A stretch of 60,460 nucleotides of DNA from Bacteroidota bacterium (lineage in GTDB: Bacteria > Bacteroidota > Bacteroidia > Chitinophagales > Chitinophagaceae): assembly GCA_005884665.1 (NCBI GenBank), contig VBAT01000010.1, positions 458,901 through 519,360 on the forward strand, in the 5' to 3' direction. Shown here piece by piece: positions 36,605-46,392 of the stretch. The position numbers were made by a program, and so were the translations under genes. The notes under the pieces are model-generated. The model was not told the DNA's origin, did no database searches, and saw nothing but the letters and a program-made list of their open reading frames with translations. Every line of letters begins with the position of its first letter. The stretch's first letter is position 1.

Positions 36605-37039
36605 TTAACCGGAGTATTTTTTCAAATATGCAATAATTGCATTCAACTGCTCATTGGAGAATTTAAAATTGTGCACAGTTGCCAAATTCTCAAATTCTCT
36701 TTTTAGCTCCAAAGCATACTTATCTTTTGCTTTTATAAGAGAGTCCTGCCTGGTCACATAAAGCTTTAGGTAACTCTCGCCTACCCTCTGAATTACCCCA
36801 GCCAAGTGATTATCGGTAATCAAAACATTGTGACACGCTCCGCAATTTTTCTGGAACAATGATTTTCCCTGATTGATTGAACTTGTGTCTTGGAGATGTT
36901 TGAGGCTATTCGAGTCCGCCGTTTTCGAAGAAACAAAATTGACAGAAGGATTTTCTGATTCATCGTGGCATCCAGCAAAAAAACAGATTGCAACTAAAAA
37001 TGTGATAATGAGAACGATTTGTAGAAGTTTTGATATCAT
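36605..37039 (-). CDS. c-type cytochrome lipoprotein
   Basis: The protein is 144 residues with a lipobox FAGC (Cys24) and one haem site CGACH (Cys66, Cys69, His70), followed by a class I cytochrome c ending (SNEQLNAIIAYLKKY). It should be anchored in the periplasmic leaflet of a membrane and carry electrons. No terminal oxidase or partner is nearby. It lies in a run of four closely spaced, AT-rich genes. Confidence 0.85.
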   Translation of the reverse strand: MISKLLQIVLIITFLVAICFFAGCHDESENPSVNFVSSKTADSNSLKHLQDTSSINQGKSLFQKNCGACHNVLITDNHLAGVIQRVGESYLKLYVTRQDSLIKAKDKYALELKREFENLATVHNFKFSNEQLNAIIAYLKKYSG

Positions 37040-37057
37040 ATAACCGTTGTAGAGCTA

Positions 37058-37519
37058 TTAATATTCATAACCTCGCCATTGACTAAATAGGTTTTGGTCA
37101 GTCTTAGCAAGTGCCTTCAGATAATCCAAAGATTCAAATTTTATCTCACTCTCCCGAATATCTAAATTATTTTGAGAGTCAATCGTTATTAAATAGCAGT
37201 GCGTATGATAGCCCCGGCCACCATGTTCATAGCTTATTATCCAATGGTTTGCTGTTCTTGCAACAAAGAAAAGTCTTAGCCGCCGTCCGCCGCCGAGATC
37301 TGTTGGGTTAAATTGTCCTCTATGCTTTGATATTTTTTTCCAGGAAGGAAATTTAGCGAGTATGTTTTTATTAACTTTCTTTATAGAGCTTATTTCTCTA
37401 AAAATTGATTGTTGAAGAATTGTGTTCCAATCGGACGTATCATTTGTCTGTCCGTAACTAAGTGAGGCTATCGTAACAGCGGTTGAGAGTAAAATTGGGT
37501 GCCAGAGAAAACTAAACAT
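37058..37519 (-). CDS. Secreted hypothetical protein
   Basis: The protein is 153 residues with a hydrophobic N-terminus ending SLSYGQ, consistent with a signal peptide. The mature part (GGGRRLRLFFVARTANHWIISYEHGGRGYHTHCYLITID) looks like a small beta sheet. I recognise no family. It is first in the run leading to the cytochrome c gene, with an 18-bp gap. Confidence 0.65.
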   Translation of the reverse strand: MFSFLWHPILLSTAVTIASLSYGQTNDTSDWNTILQQSIFREISSIKKVNKNILAKFPSWKKISKHRGQFNPTDLGGGRRLRLFFVARTANHWIISYEHGGRGYHTHCYLITIDSQNNLDIRESEIKFESLDYLKALAKTDQNLFSQWRGYEY

Positions 37520-37631
37520 ACTCTAAGAAATTAACAGTTAATATTTCAGTCCAGAGCCCACGGAGGTACGATCGACGAGAAAAGTCTCATAGAGAATAGT
37601 ATTCCGTTAGGAGTCTCGTCATGAAGACGAT

Positions 37632-38330
37632 TTATGTCTTAAAGTTAACCTGCCTTCGTTGTTTTAAAATGCTAAAATTTATTAGCAGGATAGTTAAAAT
37701 TGGAACCAGGAAAATGATGAAATAGGCCAGGTAAGATACAGTTACGATAGGCTGAGGTCCCTTTAGTATAAACACTCCATCCCCAATTGGTCCCTGGGAG
37801 AAAATAAAAATCTGTGTTAGATTCCAGCCTAAGTGAATCGCACAGGGTATATAGAGCGAATGTGTCTTAGAATATCCATAAGCATATAAAACGCCCATTG
37901 TCCCGGTAACTACAAAAATGATTGCCATTTGTAAGATATTGCCGAATGCACCGAATGAAAACCAATGGTAAATTCCGAAAGCTATGGCCGACATAGCAAT
38001 AGCTTTTACCGGCCCCAATTTTTTAAGGAGGATATAGAAAATTGCACCCCGGAAAATCAGTTCTTCAAATAAGACAGACTTAATATTCCACCAAACAGCT
38101 TTAAAAATTACGGTTACTGTCAGAAAGGGATTTAGCTCCCAATGCTCCCTGGCGAAATACATACGTAGGAAAAAGCCGGTTGAACAACATACAGCGGTTA
38201 TTAAGAAAAATAAAGTGAAATCTAATAGTCTTCTTTTTGTGGGATAGAATCCTAAAAAAGATAGATTCCCCTTTTCAAAAAACCAAACCAGCAACCAGGA
38301 AATAATAAGCTGAACGAGAATTCCTAACAT
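37632..38330 (-). CDS. CPBP family intramembrane glutamic endopeptidase (CaaX-type)
   Basis: The protein is 232 residues with about seven helices. Motif 1 is EELIFRG (EExxxR), motif 2 FGIYHW (FxxxH), and motif 3 HLGWN. These are the three signatures of Abi/CPBP membrane proteases. Members include CaaX-prenyl endopeptidases and bacteriocin self-immunity proteins; neither role is specified here. It is separated by about 110 bp from the cytochrome run and is probably a separate unit on the same strand. Confidence 0.9.
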   Translation of the reverse strand: MLGILVQLIISWLLVWFFEKGNLSFLGFYPTKRRLLDFTLFFLITAVCCSTGFFLRMYFAREHWELNPFLTVTVIFKAVWWNIKSVLFEELIFRGAIFYILLKKLGPVKAIAMSAIAFGIYHWFSFGAFGNILQMAIIFVVTGTMGVLYAYGYSKTHSLYIPCAIHLGWNLTQIFIFSQGPIGDGVFILKGPQPIVTVSYLAYFIIFLVPILTILLINFSILKQRRQVNFKT

Positions 38331-38412
38331 ATATTACTGGCTAAATTAGGGCTAGCATTTAACGATTGCAATTTTCTGTTTTTTAAACGCATGTATTATT
38401 TCAGTTTAAAGC

Positions 38413-38444
38413 AAAAAAGCCCCATCTTTTTAAGGATGGGGCTT
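38413..38444 (-). terminator. Intrinsic terminator of queA
   Basis: AAGCCCCATC (38417-38426) and GATGGGGCTT (38435-38444) form a 10-bp stem with an 8-nt loop. The A-run at 38413-38418 gives the T-tract when read on the minus strand, which is the direction of queA. Confidence 0.85.
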
Positions 38445-38495
38445 TAGAGGCTAAAACATTTTATTAACCCTTGTATCAGTGGCTAATGCTACAAA

Positions 38496-39545
38496 CTAGA
38501 TGATCAAAAGAGCATCTCCATAGCTGAAGAACCTGTACTTGTCCTTGATCGCTTTCCTGTAAGCTTCCATTGTCAGGTCATAACCGGCAAATGCGCAGGT
38601 CATGATCAACAAGCTTGTTTTAGGCAGGTGGAAATTCGTGATCAGTGCATCGGCAATATTGAAATCGTAAGGCGGGTGAATGAACATGTTTGTCCAGCCT
38701 TCAGAGGGTTTTAATAATTTCTGCGCAGTGAACGATGATTCCATGGCACGCATGGTAGTTGTACCCACAGAGCAGATGCGATGACCATATTCTTTTGCGC
38801 GGTTCACGATCTTGCAGGCTACATCATCAATGCGGTAATATTCGGCATCCATTTTATGTTTGCTCAGATCTTCTACTTCGATCGGACGGAAAGTGCCAAG
38901 GCCGGTATGGAGAGTTACTTCCGCGAAGCGAATGCCCTTTATCTCCAGTCGTTTGATCAACTCCCGGCTGAAATGGAGACCGGCTGTGGGGGCAGCTACC
39001 GCACCTTCGTGCTTGGCATAGACGGTCTGGTAGCGTTCTTTATCTTCTTCGTCTGGTTTGCGCTTGATATATTTTGGCAGAGGCGTCTCGCCCAGTTTTT
39101 CTAATTGAGCGCGGAAACCCTCTTCACTGCCTTCCCATAAAAAACGGATGGTACGACCGCGGCTTGTCGTATTGTCGATCACTTCAGCTACCAGGTCTTC
39201 CTGCTCGCCGAAATAAAGTTTGTTGCCGACACGGATCTTACGGGCCGGGTCAACGATCACATCCCAAAGGCGGTTGGGTTTATTGAGTTCTCTCAATAAA
39301 AACACTTCGATCTTGGCACCGGTTTTTTCCTTGCGACCGTACATGCGGGCGGGAAAAACCTTGGTATTGTTCACAACAAACACATCTTTATCATCAAAAT
39401 AGTCGAGTACATCACGGAAATGCTTGTTTTCGATCTGGCCAGTGTGACGATGGACGACCATCATCCGGGCGTCTTCTCGTTTTTTAGCAGGGTTTTGAGC
39501 AATGAGGTTTAGAGGAAGGTCGAAACGGAATTGGGAAAGCTTCAT
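38496..39545 (-). CDS. queA: S-adenosylmethionine:tRNA ribosyltransferase-isomerase
   Basis: The protein is 349 residues, normal length. It begins [29 protein letters not shown] and contains [44 protein letters not shown] and [17 protein letters not shown], all QueA family stretches. It transfers the ribosyl part of SAM to 7-aminomethyl-7-deazaguanine in tRNA to give epoxyqueuosine. It is a single gene with its own terminator. Confidence 0.97.
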   Translation of the reverse strand: MKLSQFRFDLPLNLIAQNPAKKREDARMMVVHRHTGQIENKHFRDVLDYFDDKDVFVVNNTKVFPARMYGRKEKTGAKIEVFLLRELNKPNRLWDVIVDPARKIRVGNKLYFGEQEDLVAEVIDNTTSRGRTIRFLWEGSEEGFRAQLEKLGETPLPKYIKRKPDEEDKERYQTVYAKHEGAVAAPTAGLHFSRELIKRLEIKGIRFAEVTLHTGLGTFRPIEVEDLSKHKMDAEYYRIDDVACKIVNRAKEYGHRICSVGTTTMRAMESSFTAQKLLKPSEGWTNMFIHPPYDFNIADALITNFHLPKTSLLIMTCAFAGYDLTMEAYRKAIKDKYRFFSYGDALLII

Positions 39546-39940
39546 GAGTTTATTAAAAATTTATTTTAAGGGGCTCATGACTGAGGATTCCAATCCCCGG
39601 TCTTACGGCACCGGGCCTGGTCATGTTTACCGCTCAGGAGCGGGATTTAAAGCGGGCGAAGGTACGATATCAAGGACCAAAATCCTGAGCAATTCTGCAC
39701 AATTTTTCAATGTTTTAGGTTAGAATCGAATGAGTGGGGAAATTTATGCCTTCCGGCTGGCTGTTGGGTTAAGGGTTTACGATATATTTTCGAAGATAAT
39801 GAGGTAGCACAGGGAAAATAAGTTTGATAATTGCCCGTTAATACAAGGATTGCCAGGCCATCCAAACGAACCATACAGTACCTTGCAAGTCACAATTTTC
39901 CAGCATTTAGCTTTCACCCTAAACCGACTAGTCAACCTAT
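39546..39940. promoter_or_regulatory. Divergent intergenic region between queA and the TraB-headed gene
   Basis: About 395 bp with no supported gene. TAAGTTTG at 39819-39826 matches the -7 consensus TAnnTTTG and could serve the + strand gene at 39941, but I see no convincing -33 box. A short CCGCTCAGGAGCGG palindrome lies near 39628. Confidence 0.35.
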
Positions 39941-42900
39941 ATGAAGCGACTCCTTTTCCTGATCGTAGCGATTTGCCCTTTCCTGCTATTTGCCCAGCCA
40001 AAAATCAAAGACAAAAAATACCAGAGCTTGTTGTGGGAGATAACCGGTAACGGCATGAATAAGCCATCCTATCTCTTCGGTACCATGCATGTCAGCAATA
40101 AACTTGCTTTCCAGTTGGCCGACTCTTTTTATCTCGGTATCCGTAATGCAGATATAGTAGCATTGGAAACAAATCCCGAATCATGGCAGGAAGATATGAG
40201 CAAGTATAACGATGAAGAAGGCGACGATGATGATAACGGCTTCCGGTATCGCCCTATGTCTTCTTATACCGCAGCCCCGGATGATTATCTCAGCATCAAT
40301 ACACTTAAGTTTTATAAGTATGATAAAAAAATAGAACGTTCACTGTACAGCAACCCTTCCACGATCAATAACCTCCTGTATCGTACCTATGGCAATGCTT
40401 CCAGTGATTTCGAAGAAGATACCTATCTCGACATGTATATCTACCAGTGCGGCAAGAAATGGGGTAAGCGGGTGGCTGGAGTTGAACGATATGCCGAAAG
40501 CATGAAGTTGATGGCTGAAGCCTACAAAGATGCGGCCAAAGACAAGAATAAAAAAGAAAGAAGCTATGATCGTGACGAAGGTTATTCTCCTGATAAAATA
40601 CAGGAAGCCTACCGTGCCGGCAATCTTGACCTGCTGGATTCGATCAATAAATACAATAGTTTCTCAGCGGCTTTTGATGAAAAATTTTTATATAAAAGAA
40701 ACGAGATACAGGCGAATTCGATCGATTCCATCCTGCGCACCAATTCCTCGCTGTTCGTGGGGGTGGGCGCCGCGCATTTACCCGGCAACCGCGGTGTGAT
40801 CGAACTGTTGCGGAAGATGGGATACAAGCTTCGCCCGGTAAAAATGGGCGAGAGGGATAGCCAGCACAAAAGCTCGGTTGAGAAATTAAGAGTACCGGTA
40901 AGCTTTGCTACACAGGCAGCTGACGATGGTTTGTTCAAGGTTGACATTCCAGGAAAATTTTACAAGTTTGGCGATGATGGCTCTCTCGACCAGCGCCAGT
41001 ATGCCGATATGGCCAATGGGAGTTATTACATGGTTACCCGCGTCATGACCAATGCCTGGATGTGGGGAAATAATACAGAAGAAGTTTATAAAACCGTCGA
41101 CAGCCTCCTGTATGAAAACGTGCCCGGCAAGATCATCACCAAAACGAATATCGTAAAGAACGGATATAAAGGATTTGCTATTACAAATAAAACCCGTCGC
41201 GGGGATGTGCAGCGTTATAATATTTTTATTACGCCGTTTGAAATAATTTTCTTCAAAATGAGCGGTACGGGTGATTATGTGAAGAATGGTGATGAAGCTG
41301 ACCGGTTCTTTAACAGTATCCAGTTCCGGGAATATAAAGCTGTTGAAGCCCAAACTAGCTGGAAAAAATATTCCCCTGAATACGGTGGTTTTGCTATTGA
41401 TCTGCCGCACGATCCTTATATCGGCAATGATGGAAGCTGGATCTATGATGCGGAAGACAGAAGCGCCAACACACAATATCGCGTTATCCGTTCAGATGTC
41501 CATAATTATGGCTTTGTGGAAGAAGATACATTCGACCTCAACCTGATGGATGAAAGCTTCCAGGCCTCGGAATTTATCGATGGGCCTATCAGCCGAAAGT
41601 TCACTAACTACAAAGGTTATCCCGCTCTTGACTGTAAATACAGGGCGAAAGACAAGTCTGTTTTTGTTACCCGATTCATCATACAGGGGCCGCACTATTA
41701 TACATTGGTCAGTCATAGCAAGCAGGAGACGCCTAAAATGCAAAGCTTCCTGAACTCATTCGAGATAAAACCGTTCTTCTATGAAGAAGCCAGGGAAAGA
41801 AAAGACACTTCATTGTATTTTTCTGTCAAGAGTCCAGTATTTCCCGAGCAGAAAAAAGAAAAGATGAATGTTCCCCGCCTTGGTTATTTCGGCGGTGACG
41901 ATGATGATGATGAATCGGAAAGCGCCCAGTTGGAAAACGGCGCCTATCGAAGCAGGATCATTGCCAATGATACAACTGGCGAGAAGATATATGTTTCGTT
42001 TTTTAAAACGCAGCGTTATTATACAGCTACAGACAGCAGCATGGTAGATGACGATGATGACAACGATATGTTTGCCGACAGCACGATTATCGTCAGAATG
42101 AAGAAGAAGTACCAGCTACCTAATAAAATGAAAGTAACGGAAAGGATTGTCTCGGATACCGGAAGCAGCCGCGCTATCTGGACCAAATCGTTTTACCGCA
42201 ACGGTATTGGGTTCGCACTGGTGACCGAATTGGATACATTGTCCAAACCAAGCTCATTTGTACAATCGTTTTATGATTCGTTTACGCCTGTCGATACATT
42301 AAAAGGCGCTGATCCATTTGTGAAAAAATCTCCATTGTTCTTCGCAGATTTTATGAGCAGCGACAGTACTGCACATAAACGCGCCGTAAAAAGCATTTAC
42401 CAGGTAAAAATCGATTCAACTGATTTCATCCCGCTAAAGAAAGCAATCGGCTCCATTGGCTGGAAAGAAAAGAAATACCTCGATACAAAAAAATCACTGG
42501 TAGCAAAACTGAGCGACATACCGACAAAGGCAGCTGCAGATTATCTCAAAGAACTTTATTATGCGGCGGGGGATACCCTCGAATTACAATACGCTGCTTT
42601 GGAAACGCTGCTCCAGCAACAGACACCTTATTCATTTTCAGTTTTCCGTGATATCATAACGGTAGAACCGCCGGTATTGAATATTAATACCGGTAACCGC
42701 TATCACGGCTATTCATCAAGTTACCTCAGCCGCTATTCAAGATCCTATGGAAGAGGATACAACTTCAGCAACGGAAGTTTTCTCGATGAGCTGTATGATT
42801 CGCTTTCGTTGACCAAAACGATTTTACCAGACCTGTTGCCATTGCTCAACCTCGACGATTATGAACAAACTATGATGAAGTTGCTTGGCCAGATGGTAGA

Positions 42901-43786
42901 CAGCAACCTGGCAAAGCCGAAAGATTACCAGCCTTATTTCAGCAAGTTCCTCATCGAAGCAAAACAGGAGTTGAAAAAACAGGCTATTGCGGAAAAGAAC
43001 AAGGCCATCAAGAAAGCGGAAAGCGACAAAGATGATAAAAAAAGCCTGCGTGACGACGATGACGAAAAAGACTATGGGAATGATGACCTGGAACTTTATG
43101 CGACACTACTCCTGCCTTATGCCGAAACAAATCCTAATGTATCGCCCTTGCTTCAACAGATGCTGGCATCGGGCGACAAAGAGCTGAAGTATAATACTAT
43201 GCTGTTGCTACTAAGAAATAATAAGCCAATTCCAGATACCTTGCTCAGGTATTTTGCCGAATTGGAACAGTACCGCTATGAGCTCTATGGCGATTTGAAA
43301 GACATTCATATGGTCAGCAAATTCCCTGCGCAATTCAATAATCATCTTGACCTGGGAAGAAGTAAGCTGATGGCGGAAAAATCATACGGCAAACCCGATT
43401 CGATTGTATATCTCGACCGCTTACCGGCAGAGATCAAGAACAAGAAGGGCTTTGTTTATTTCTTTAAGTATAAGACCAAGAAAGACGACATGGGTTGGAA
43501 ACTGGCTACCGTCGGTTTAGTGCCACAGGATCCCAAGAAATTTGAGTTTGATGGTATTGCAAAACCAACTGTGAATGACTATTATTCCAATCTTAAAAAA
43601 GGAGATTACTACAAATTTGATTTTACCGGCTTTACTGAAACAAAGATAAAGGACGAAGAACCGGTGGCAGATCAGCTAAAGAAGCAGCTAAAGAAAATGC
43701 TTTATTCAAAAAGGAAAAGCGCCCGCGATTTTTATGAAAAAGAGGGAAGCGGTTACGAGGCGGTCTCAAGAGATCTTGGTGACTAG
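39941..43786 (+). CDS. Very large secreted TraB/GumN-headed protein with tandem repeats and Asp-rich linkers
   Basis: The protein is 1281 residues with a signal peptide (CPFLLFAQ). Residues about 25-300 are TraB/GumN-like: SYLFGTMHVSNKLAFQ, DIVALETNPESW and FVGVGAAHLPGNRGVIELLRKMGYKLRPV. Three related domains follow (about 320-470, 473-615, 620-800), each ending with a similar helix (RFFNSIQFREYK; SFLNSFEIKPF; SFVQSFYDSF). Then comes a helical HEAT-like region to the end, with a Tyr/Ser/Arg-rich loop near 920. Asp-rich stretches (DEEGDDDDNG, GGDDDDDES, DDDDDND, DDDDEKD) mark the linkers. The TraB family is a putative metal-dependent protease group; the rest is not a family I know. Probably periplasmic. 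Confidence 0.8.
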   Translation: MKRLLFLIVAICPFLLFAQPKIKDKKYQSLLWEITGNGMNKPSYLFGTMHVSNKLAFQLADSFYLGIRNADIVALETNPESWQEDMSKYNDEEGDDDDNGFRYRPMSSYTAAPDDYLSINTLKFYKYDKKIERSLYSNPSTINNLLYRTYGNASSDFEEDTYLDMYIYQCGKKWGKRVAGVERYAESMKLMAEAYKDAAKDKNKKERSYDRDEGYSPDKIQEAYRAGNLDLLDSINKYNSFSAAFDEKFLYKRNEIQANSIDSILRTNSSLFVGVGAAHLPGNRGVIELLRKMGYKLRPVKMGERDSQHKSSVEKLRVPVSFATQAADDGLFKVDIPGKFYKFGDDGSLDQRQYADMANGSYYMVTRVMTNAWMWGNNTEEVYKTVDSLLYENVPGKIITKTNIVKNGYKGFAITNKTRRGDVQRYNIFITPFEIIFFKMSGTGDYVKNGDEADRFFNSIQFREYKAVEAQTSWKKYSPEYGGFAIDLPHDPYIGNDGSWIYDAEDRSANTQYRVIRSDVHNYGFVEEDTFDLNLMDESFQASEFIDGPISRKFTNYKGYPALDCKYRAKDKSVFVTRFIIQGPHYYTLVSHSKQETPKMQSFLNSFEIKPFFYEEARERKDTSLYFSVKSPVFPEQKKEKMNVPRLGYFGGDDDDDESESAQLENGAYRSRIIANDTTGEKIYVSFFKTQRYYTATDSSMVDDDDDNDMFADSTIIVRMKKKYQLPNKMKVTERIVSDTGSSRAIWTKSFYRNGIGFALVTELDTLSKPSSFVQSFYDSFTPVDTLKGADPFVKKSPLFFADFMSSDSTAHKRAVKSIYQVKIDSTDFIPLKKAIGSIGWKEKKYLDTKKSLVAKLSDIPTKAAADYLKELYYAAGDTLELQYAALETLLQQQTPYSFSVFRDIITVEPPVLNINTGNRYHGYSSSYLSRYSRSYGRGYNFSNGSFLDELYDSLSLTKTILPDLLPLLNLDDYEQTMMKLLGQMVDSNLAKPKDYQPYFSKFLIEAKQELKKQAIAEKNKAIKKAESDKDDKKSLRDDDDEKDYGNDDLELYATLLLPYAETNPNVSPLLQQMLASGDKELKYNTMLLLLRNNKPIPDTLLRYFAELEQYRYELYGDLKDIHMVSKFPAQFNNHLDLGRSKLMAEKSYGKPDSIVYLDRLPAEIKNKKGFVYFFKYKTKKDDMGWKLATVGLVPQDPKKFEFDGIAKPTVNDYYSNLKKGDYYKFDFTGFTETKIKDEEPVADQLKKQLKKMLYSKRKSARDFYEKEGSGYEAVSRDLGD

Positions 43787-43807
43787 ATCCACGCGATAGA
43801 TCCCTGG

Positions 43808-45565
43808 CTACTGTCTCAATTCGCCCGGCAGTCCTTTCGGGATAGAAGCGATCAGCCGTTTTGTATAATCTGATTTTGGATGAAAGTAAATTTCATCGGC
43901 CTGGCCGGTTTCTTCTATTTTTCCTTTATTCATCACCATGATGCGGTCACTGATATAGCGCACGACGGACAAATCATGTGAAATAAAGATCACTGTAAAT
44001 CCAAATTCTTTTTTAAGTTCATTCAACAGATTTAGTACCTGGGCCTGAACGCTTACATCCAGCGCAGAAACAGATTCGTCGCAAATAATAAAAGATGGGT
44101 TAAGAGCCAGTGCTCTTGCGATAACGATCCGCTGGCGCTGGCCACCGGAAAATTCATGTGGATAGCGGTTATAATACTCCGGGCGCAGATCCACTTTTTC
44201 CAATAATTCAATTACTTTCTCTTTCCTGGCTTTGTCGGTAGCCCGGATTCCATGCACTTTTAAGGGTTCTGCCAGCGCAGATCCGATCGTCAATCGTGGA
44301 TTCAGCGAGGAGTATGGATCCTGGAATACGATCTGTATCTCTTTTCGCAAGGATCGCAGTTCCTGTTTTGGTTTCGAAGTAAGATCAATGTTATTATAAA
44401 ATATTTTTCCATAGGTCGGTTCGATCAATCGCAGCAAAGCCCGGCCCAGCGTGGTTTTACCACAGCCGCTTTCTCCTACAAGACCAAGAGTTTCGTTTTT
44501 ATGAACCTCTAAATTCACATCATCCACTGCCTTTATGTAATCCAGCGGTTTTCCAAAGAATGTTTTTTTTGCCGGGAACCAGACAGAAAGATGTTCTGAG
44601 CGGAGCAAGACAGGTGTCAGCTGTCGGGTGTCAGGTGTCACATGTTGCTCGTTTGACTTTTCACTTTTCACCCGATAACTATCGGGTTTTGGCACTGTAA
44701 CTGTCGGGTTTTGACCCTCGTTCAAAAAATCACCCACAACAGGCAGTCTTTCTCCTCGCTGGTGATTCACTGGGCGGCAGGCCAGCAATGCCTTTGTATA
44801 CGGATGCGTGGGATTAAAGAAGATTTCTTTGATCGTATTTTGTTCAACGATCTCTCCTTTGTACATGACCACTGCACGGTCGGCTATTTCTGCAACAACA
44901 CCAAGGTCATGCGTAATAAAGATCACGCCCATATTGGATTGCTGCTGCAGTTCGCTGATCAATAACAATATGGTTTTTTGGACGGTCACATCAAGGGCTG
45001 TAGTGGGTTCGTCGCAGATCAGCAACGAAGGATGGCAACACATGGCCATAGCAATCATTACCCTTTGTTTTTGTCCACCACTCAATTGATGAGGATAGCG
45101 GCTAAATACCGCAGGTGGGTCCGGTAGTTTTACTTTTTCAAACCATTCAATGGTTTGTTGCCTGGCTGTCGACGCGGAAATATTTTTGTGAGCAAGCAGC
45201 GCCTCCATCACCTGTTCGCCGCAGGTTAGTACGGGATTTAATGATGTCATCGGTTCCTGGAAAATCATTCCGATCTTGTCGCCACGGATGGTCTGAAGTG
45301 CATAGCGATCTTTTTGCAATAGATCAACAGGCTCATTGCCATCTTCGGCAAAAAGAATATGACCTGAAACATATTTTGCGGGAGGGGATGGGAGTAATTG
45401 GAGGATCGATAAAGAGGTAACCGATTTTCCTGAACCCGATTCACCAACTATTGCGAGGATTTCGCCCCGGTTTACCTGTAATGAAATATTTTTTAAAGCA
45501 TGAGTAGTTCCCAATCCGGAAATGAAATCAACAGACAGATCTTCGATAGTTAACAGGGGTTGCAT
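43808..45565 (-). CDS. Oligopeptide ABC transporter, fused double ATPase (DppD-DppF/GsiA-like)
   Basis: The protein is 585 residues from the ATG read from 45565; a longer start at 45610 adds a repeat-derived leader. ATPase 1 has Walker A GESGSGKS, signature [16 protein letters not shown], and the oligo_HPY tail ([12 protein letters not shown]). ATPase 2 has [25 protein letters not shown], and a second HPY-like tail. It powers uptake of peptides by the Dpp/Opp-type importers. No permease or binding protein is nearby. The linker between the two halves ([17 protein letters not shown]...[11 protein letters not shown]) is encoded by a dispersed repeat. Confidence 0.93.
   Translation of the reverse strand: MQPLLTIEDLSVDFISGLGTTHALKNISLQVNRGEILAIVGESGSGKSVTSLSILQLLPSPPAKYVSGHILFAEDGNEPVDLLQKDRYALQTIRGDKIGMIFQEPMTSLNPVLTCGEQVMEALLAHKNISASTARQQTIEWFEKVKLPDPPAVFSRYPHQLSGGQKQRVMIAMAMCCHPSLLICDEPTTALDVTVQKTILLLISELQQQSNMGVIFITHDLGVVAEIADRAVVMYKGEIVEQNTIKEIFFNPTHPYTKALLACRPVNHQRGERLPVVGDFLNEGQNPTVTVPKPDSYRVKSEKSNEQHVTPDTRQLTPVLLRSEHLSVWFPAKKTFFGKPLDYIKAVDDVNLEVHKNETLGLVGESGCGKTTLGRALLRLIEPTYGKIFYNNIDLTSKPKQELRSLRKEIQIVFQDPYSSLNPRLTIGSALAEPLKVHGIRATDKARKEKVIELLEKVDLRPEYYNRYPHEFSGGQRQRIVIARALALNPSFIICDESVSALDVSVQAQVLNLLNELKKEFGFTVIFISHDLSVVRYISDRIMVMNKGKIEETGQADEIYFHPKSDYTKRLIASIPKGLPGELRQ
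44610..44720. repeat. CAGGTGTCAGCTGTC-type repeat inside the ABC ATPase linker
   Basis: Stretches such as CAGGTGTCAGCTGTCGGGTG and TTTGACTTTTCACTTTTCAC, then ATAACTATCGGGTTTTGG, form low-complexity repeats. The strand encodes the linker of the double ATPase without breaking the frame. Similar text lies at 50340-50406, outside genes. Confidence 0.7.
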
Positions 45566-46003
45566 GATGTCAAATCTATGGAATAAAAAGCTGCGCAACA
45601 TGATCGTCATTGCGGCCTGCCTGCCGGCAGGCAGGCGAAGCGAAGCAACTGAATGCTGGATGCAATCGTCCCTGAGACATTTTTCAGTTGTCTATACCGA
45701 TCCCAACGATCTGATTATTGCATAGGCGATTTTGCCCCTACGGGGCAAATTAATCATGCAATGACTCTTGAGCCAACGATATATTGCCCCTCTGGGGCAT
45801 ACTGAGCTTTGCAATAACTCATGTAAAGGACAAAATAGATGTTTGCGCTACTCTGTTGTAAAAAGCCAGATGTTTCAATTTGTATTCGTCCCAGAGGGAC
45901 ATAATATTGGTAGCAACAAGGAACGAAGGTGCGTTCGCGCCGTAGGTGCGAAATACGATTCGGGTAGAGATGATGATCGCGCGGCACGTGTCCGATGTTT
46001 GAA
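45566..46003. repeat. Repeat-dense gap
   Basis: This stretch has no gene. It contains a GTCATTGCG...GCGAAGCAACTG repeat at 45604-45650 split by a perfect 22-bp palindrome (half-site GCCTGCCTGCC, 45615-45625, mirrored to 45636). It also has hairpins TTTGCCCC-TAC-GGGGCAAA (45731-45749) and TGCCCC-TCT-GGGGCA (45785-45799), and a GTCCC...GCGCCGTAGGTGC element (45888-45956) matching 32718-32792. Confidence 0.85.
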
Positions 46004-46381
46004 TTATTTGGACACAACCTTAATTATTAATTTCTTCCGCGGTGTCGGATAGTACGCCATACAGACTGCACAATTTCGATCTTTGACCGCGTCAAGTGTA
46101 AAATAAAATTCATCTCCCTGGCCGATCGATGCCGGGAAATCACAGGGATTGGCAAGTCCAAAAGCATTGGTATAAGATTTCCCTGTTGTCTCATCTGTCC
46201 AATTTGACATTACCTGGGAAGTATCGAGGCTACCTTCTATCAGCCGGATCGTATAGTTCATACATAGGGCTTTTATCTCGAGTTTTCCCTTGTATACCGT
46301 GCCCTGTTTCTTCTTTTCATTACATTTTTTCGCCGGTAGGCCGAGGGCAATTACTGCGATCAAAGGGAGTAACAGTTTCAT
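46004..46381 (-). CDS. Secreted hypothetical protein
   Basis: The protein is 125 residues with a signal peptide (LLPLIAVIALGLPAKKC); a Cys after it could be lipidated, but the box PAKKC is poor. A Cys-rich beta-type domain follows (GKLEIKALCMNYTIRLIEG, NPCDFPAS, DRNCAVCMAYYPTPRKKLIIKV). I recognise no family. It starts 11 bp after the stop of the AMP nucleosidase gene on the same strand, so the two may be co-transcribed. Confidence 0.65.
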   Translation of the reverse strand: MKLLLPLIAVIALGLPAKKCNEKKKQGTVYKGKLEIKALCMNYTIRLIEGSLDTSQVMSNWTDETTGKSYTNAFGLANPCDFPASIGQGDEFYFTLDAVKDRNCAVCMAYYPTPRKKLIIKVVSK

Positions 46382-46392
46382 GAAGTTTATCT

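Noticed and set aside
39577..39723. Open frame between queA and the TraB-headed gene
   Set aside because: No homology pattern and a short palindrome-rich stretch.
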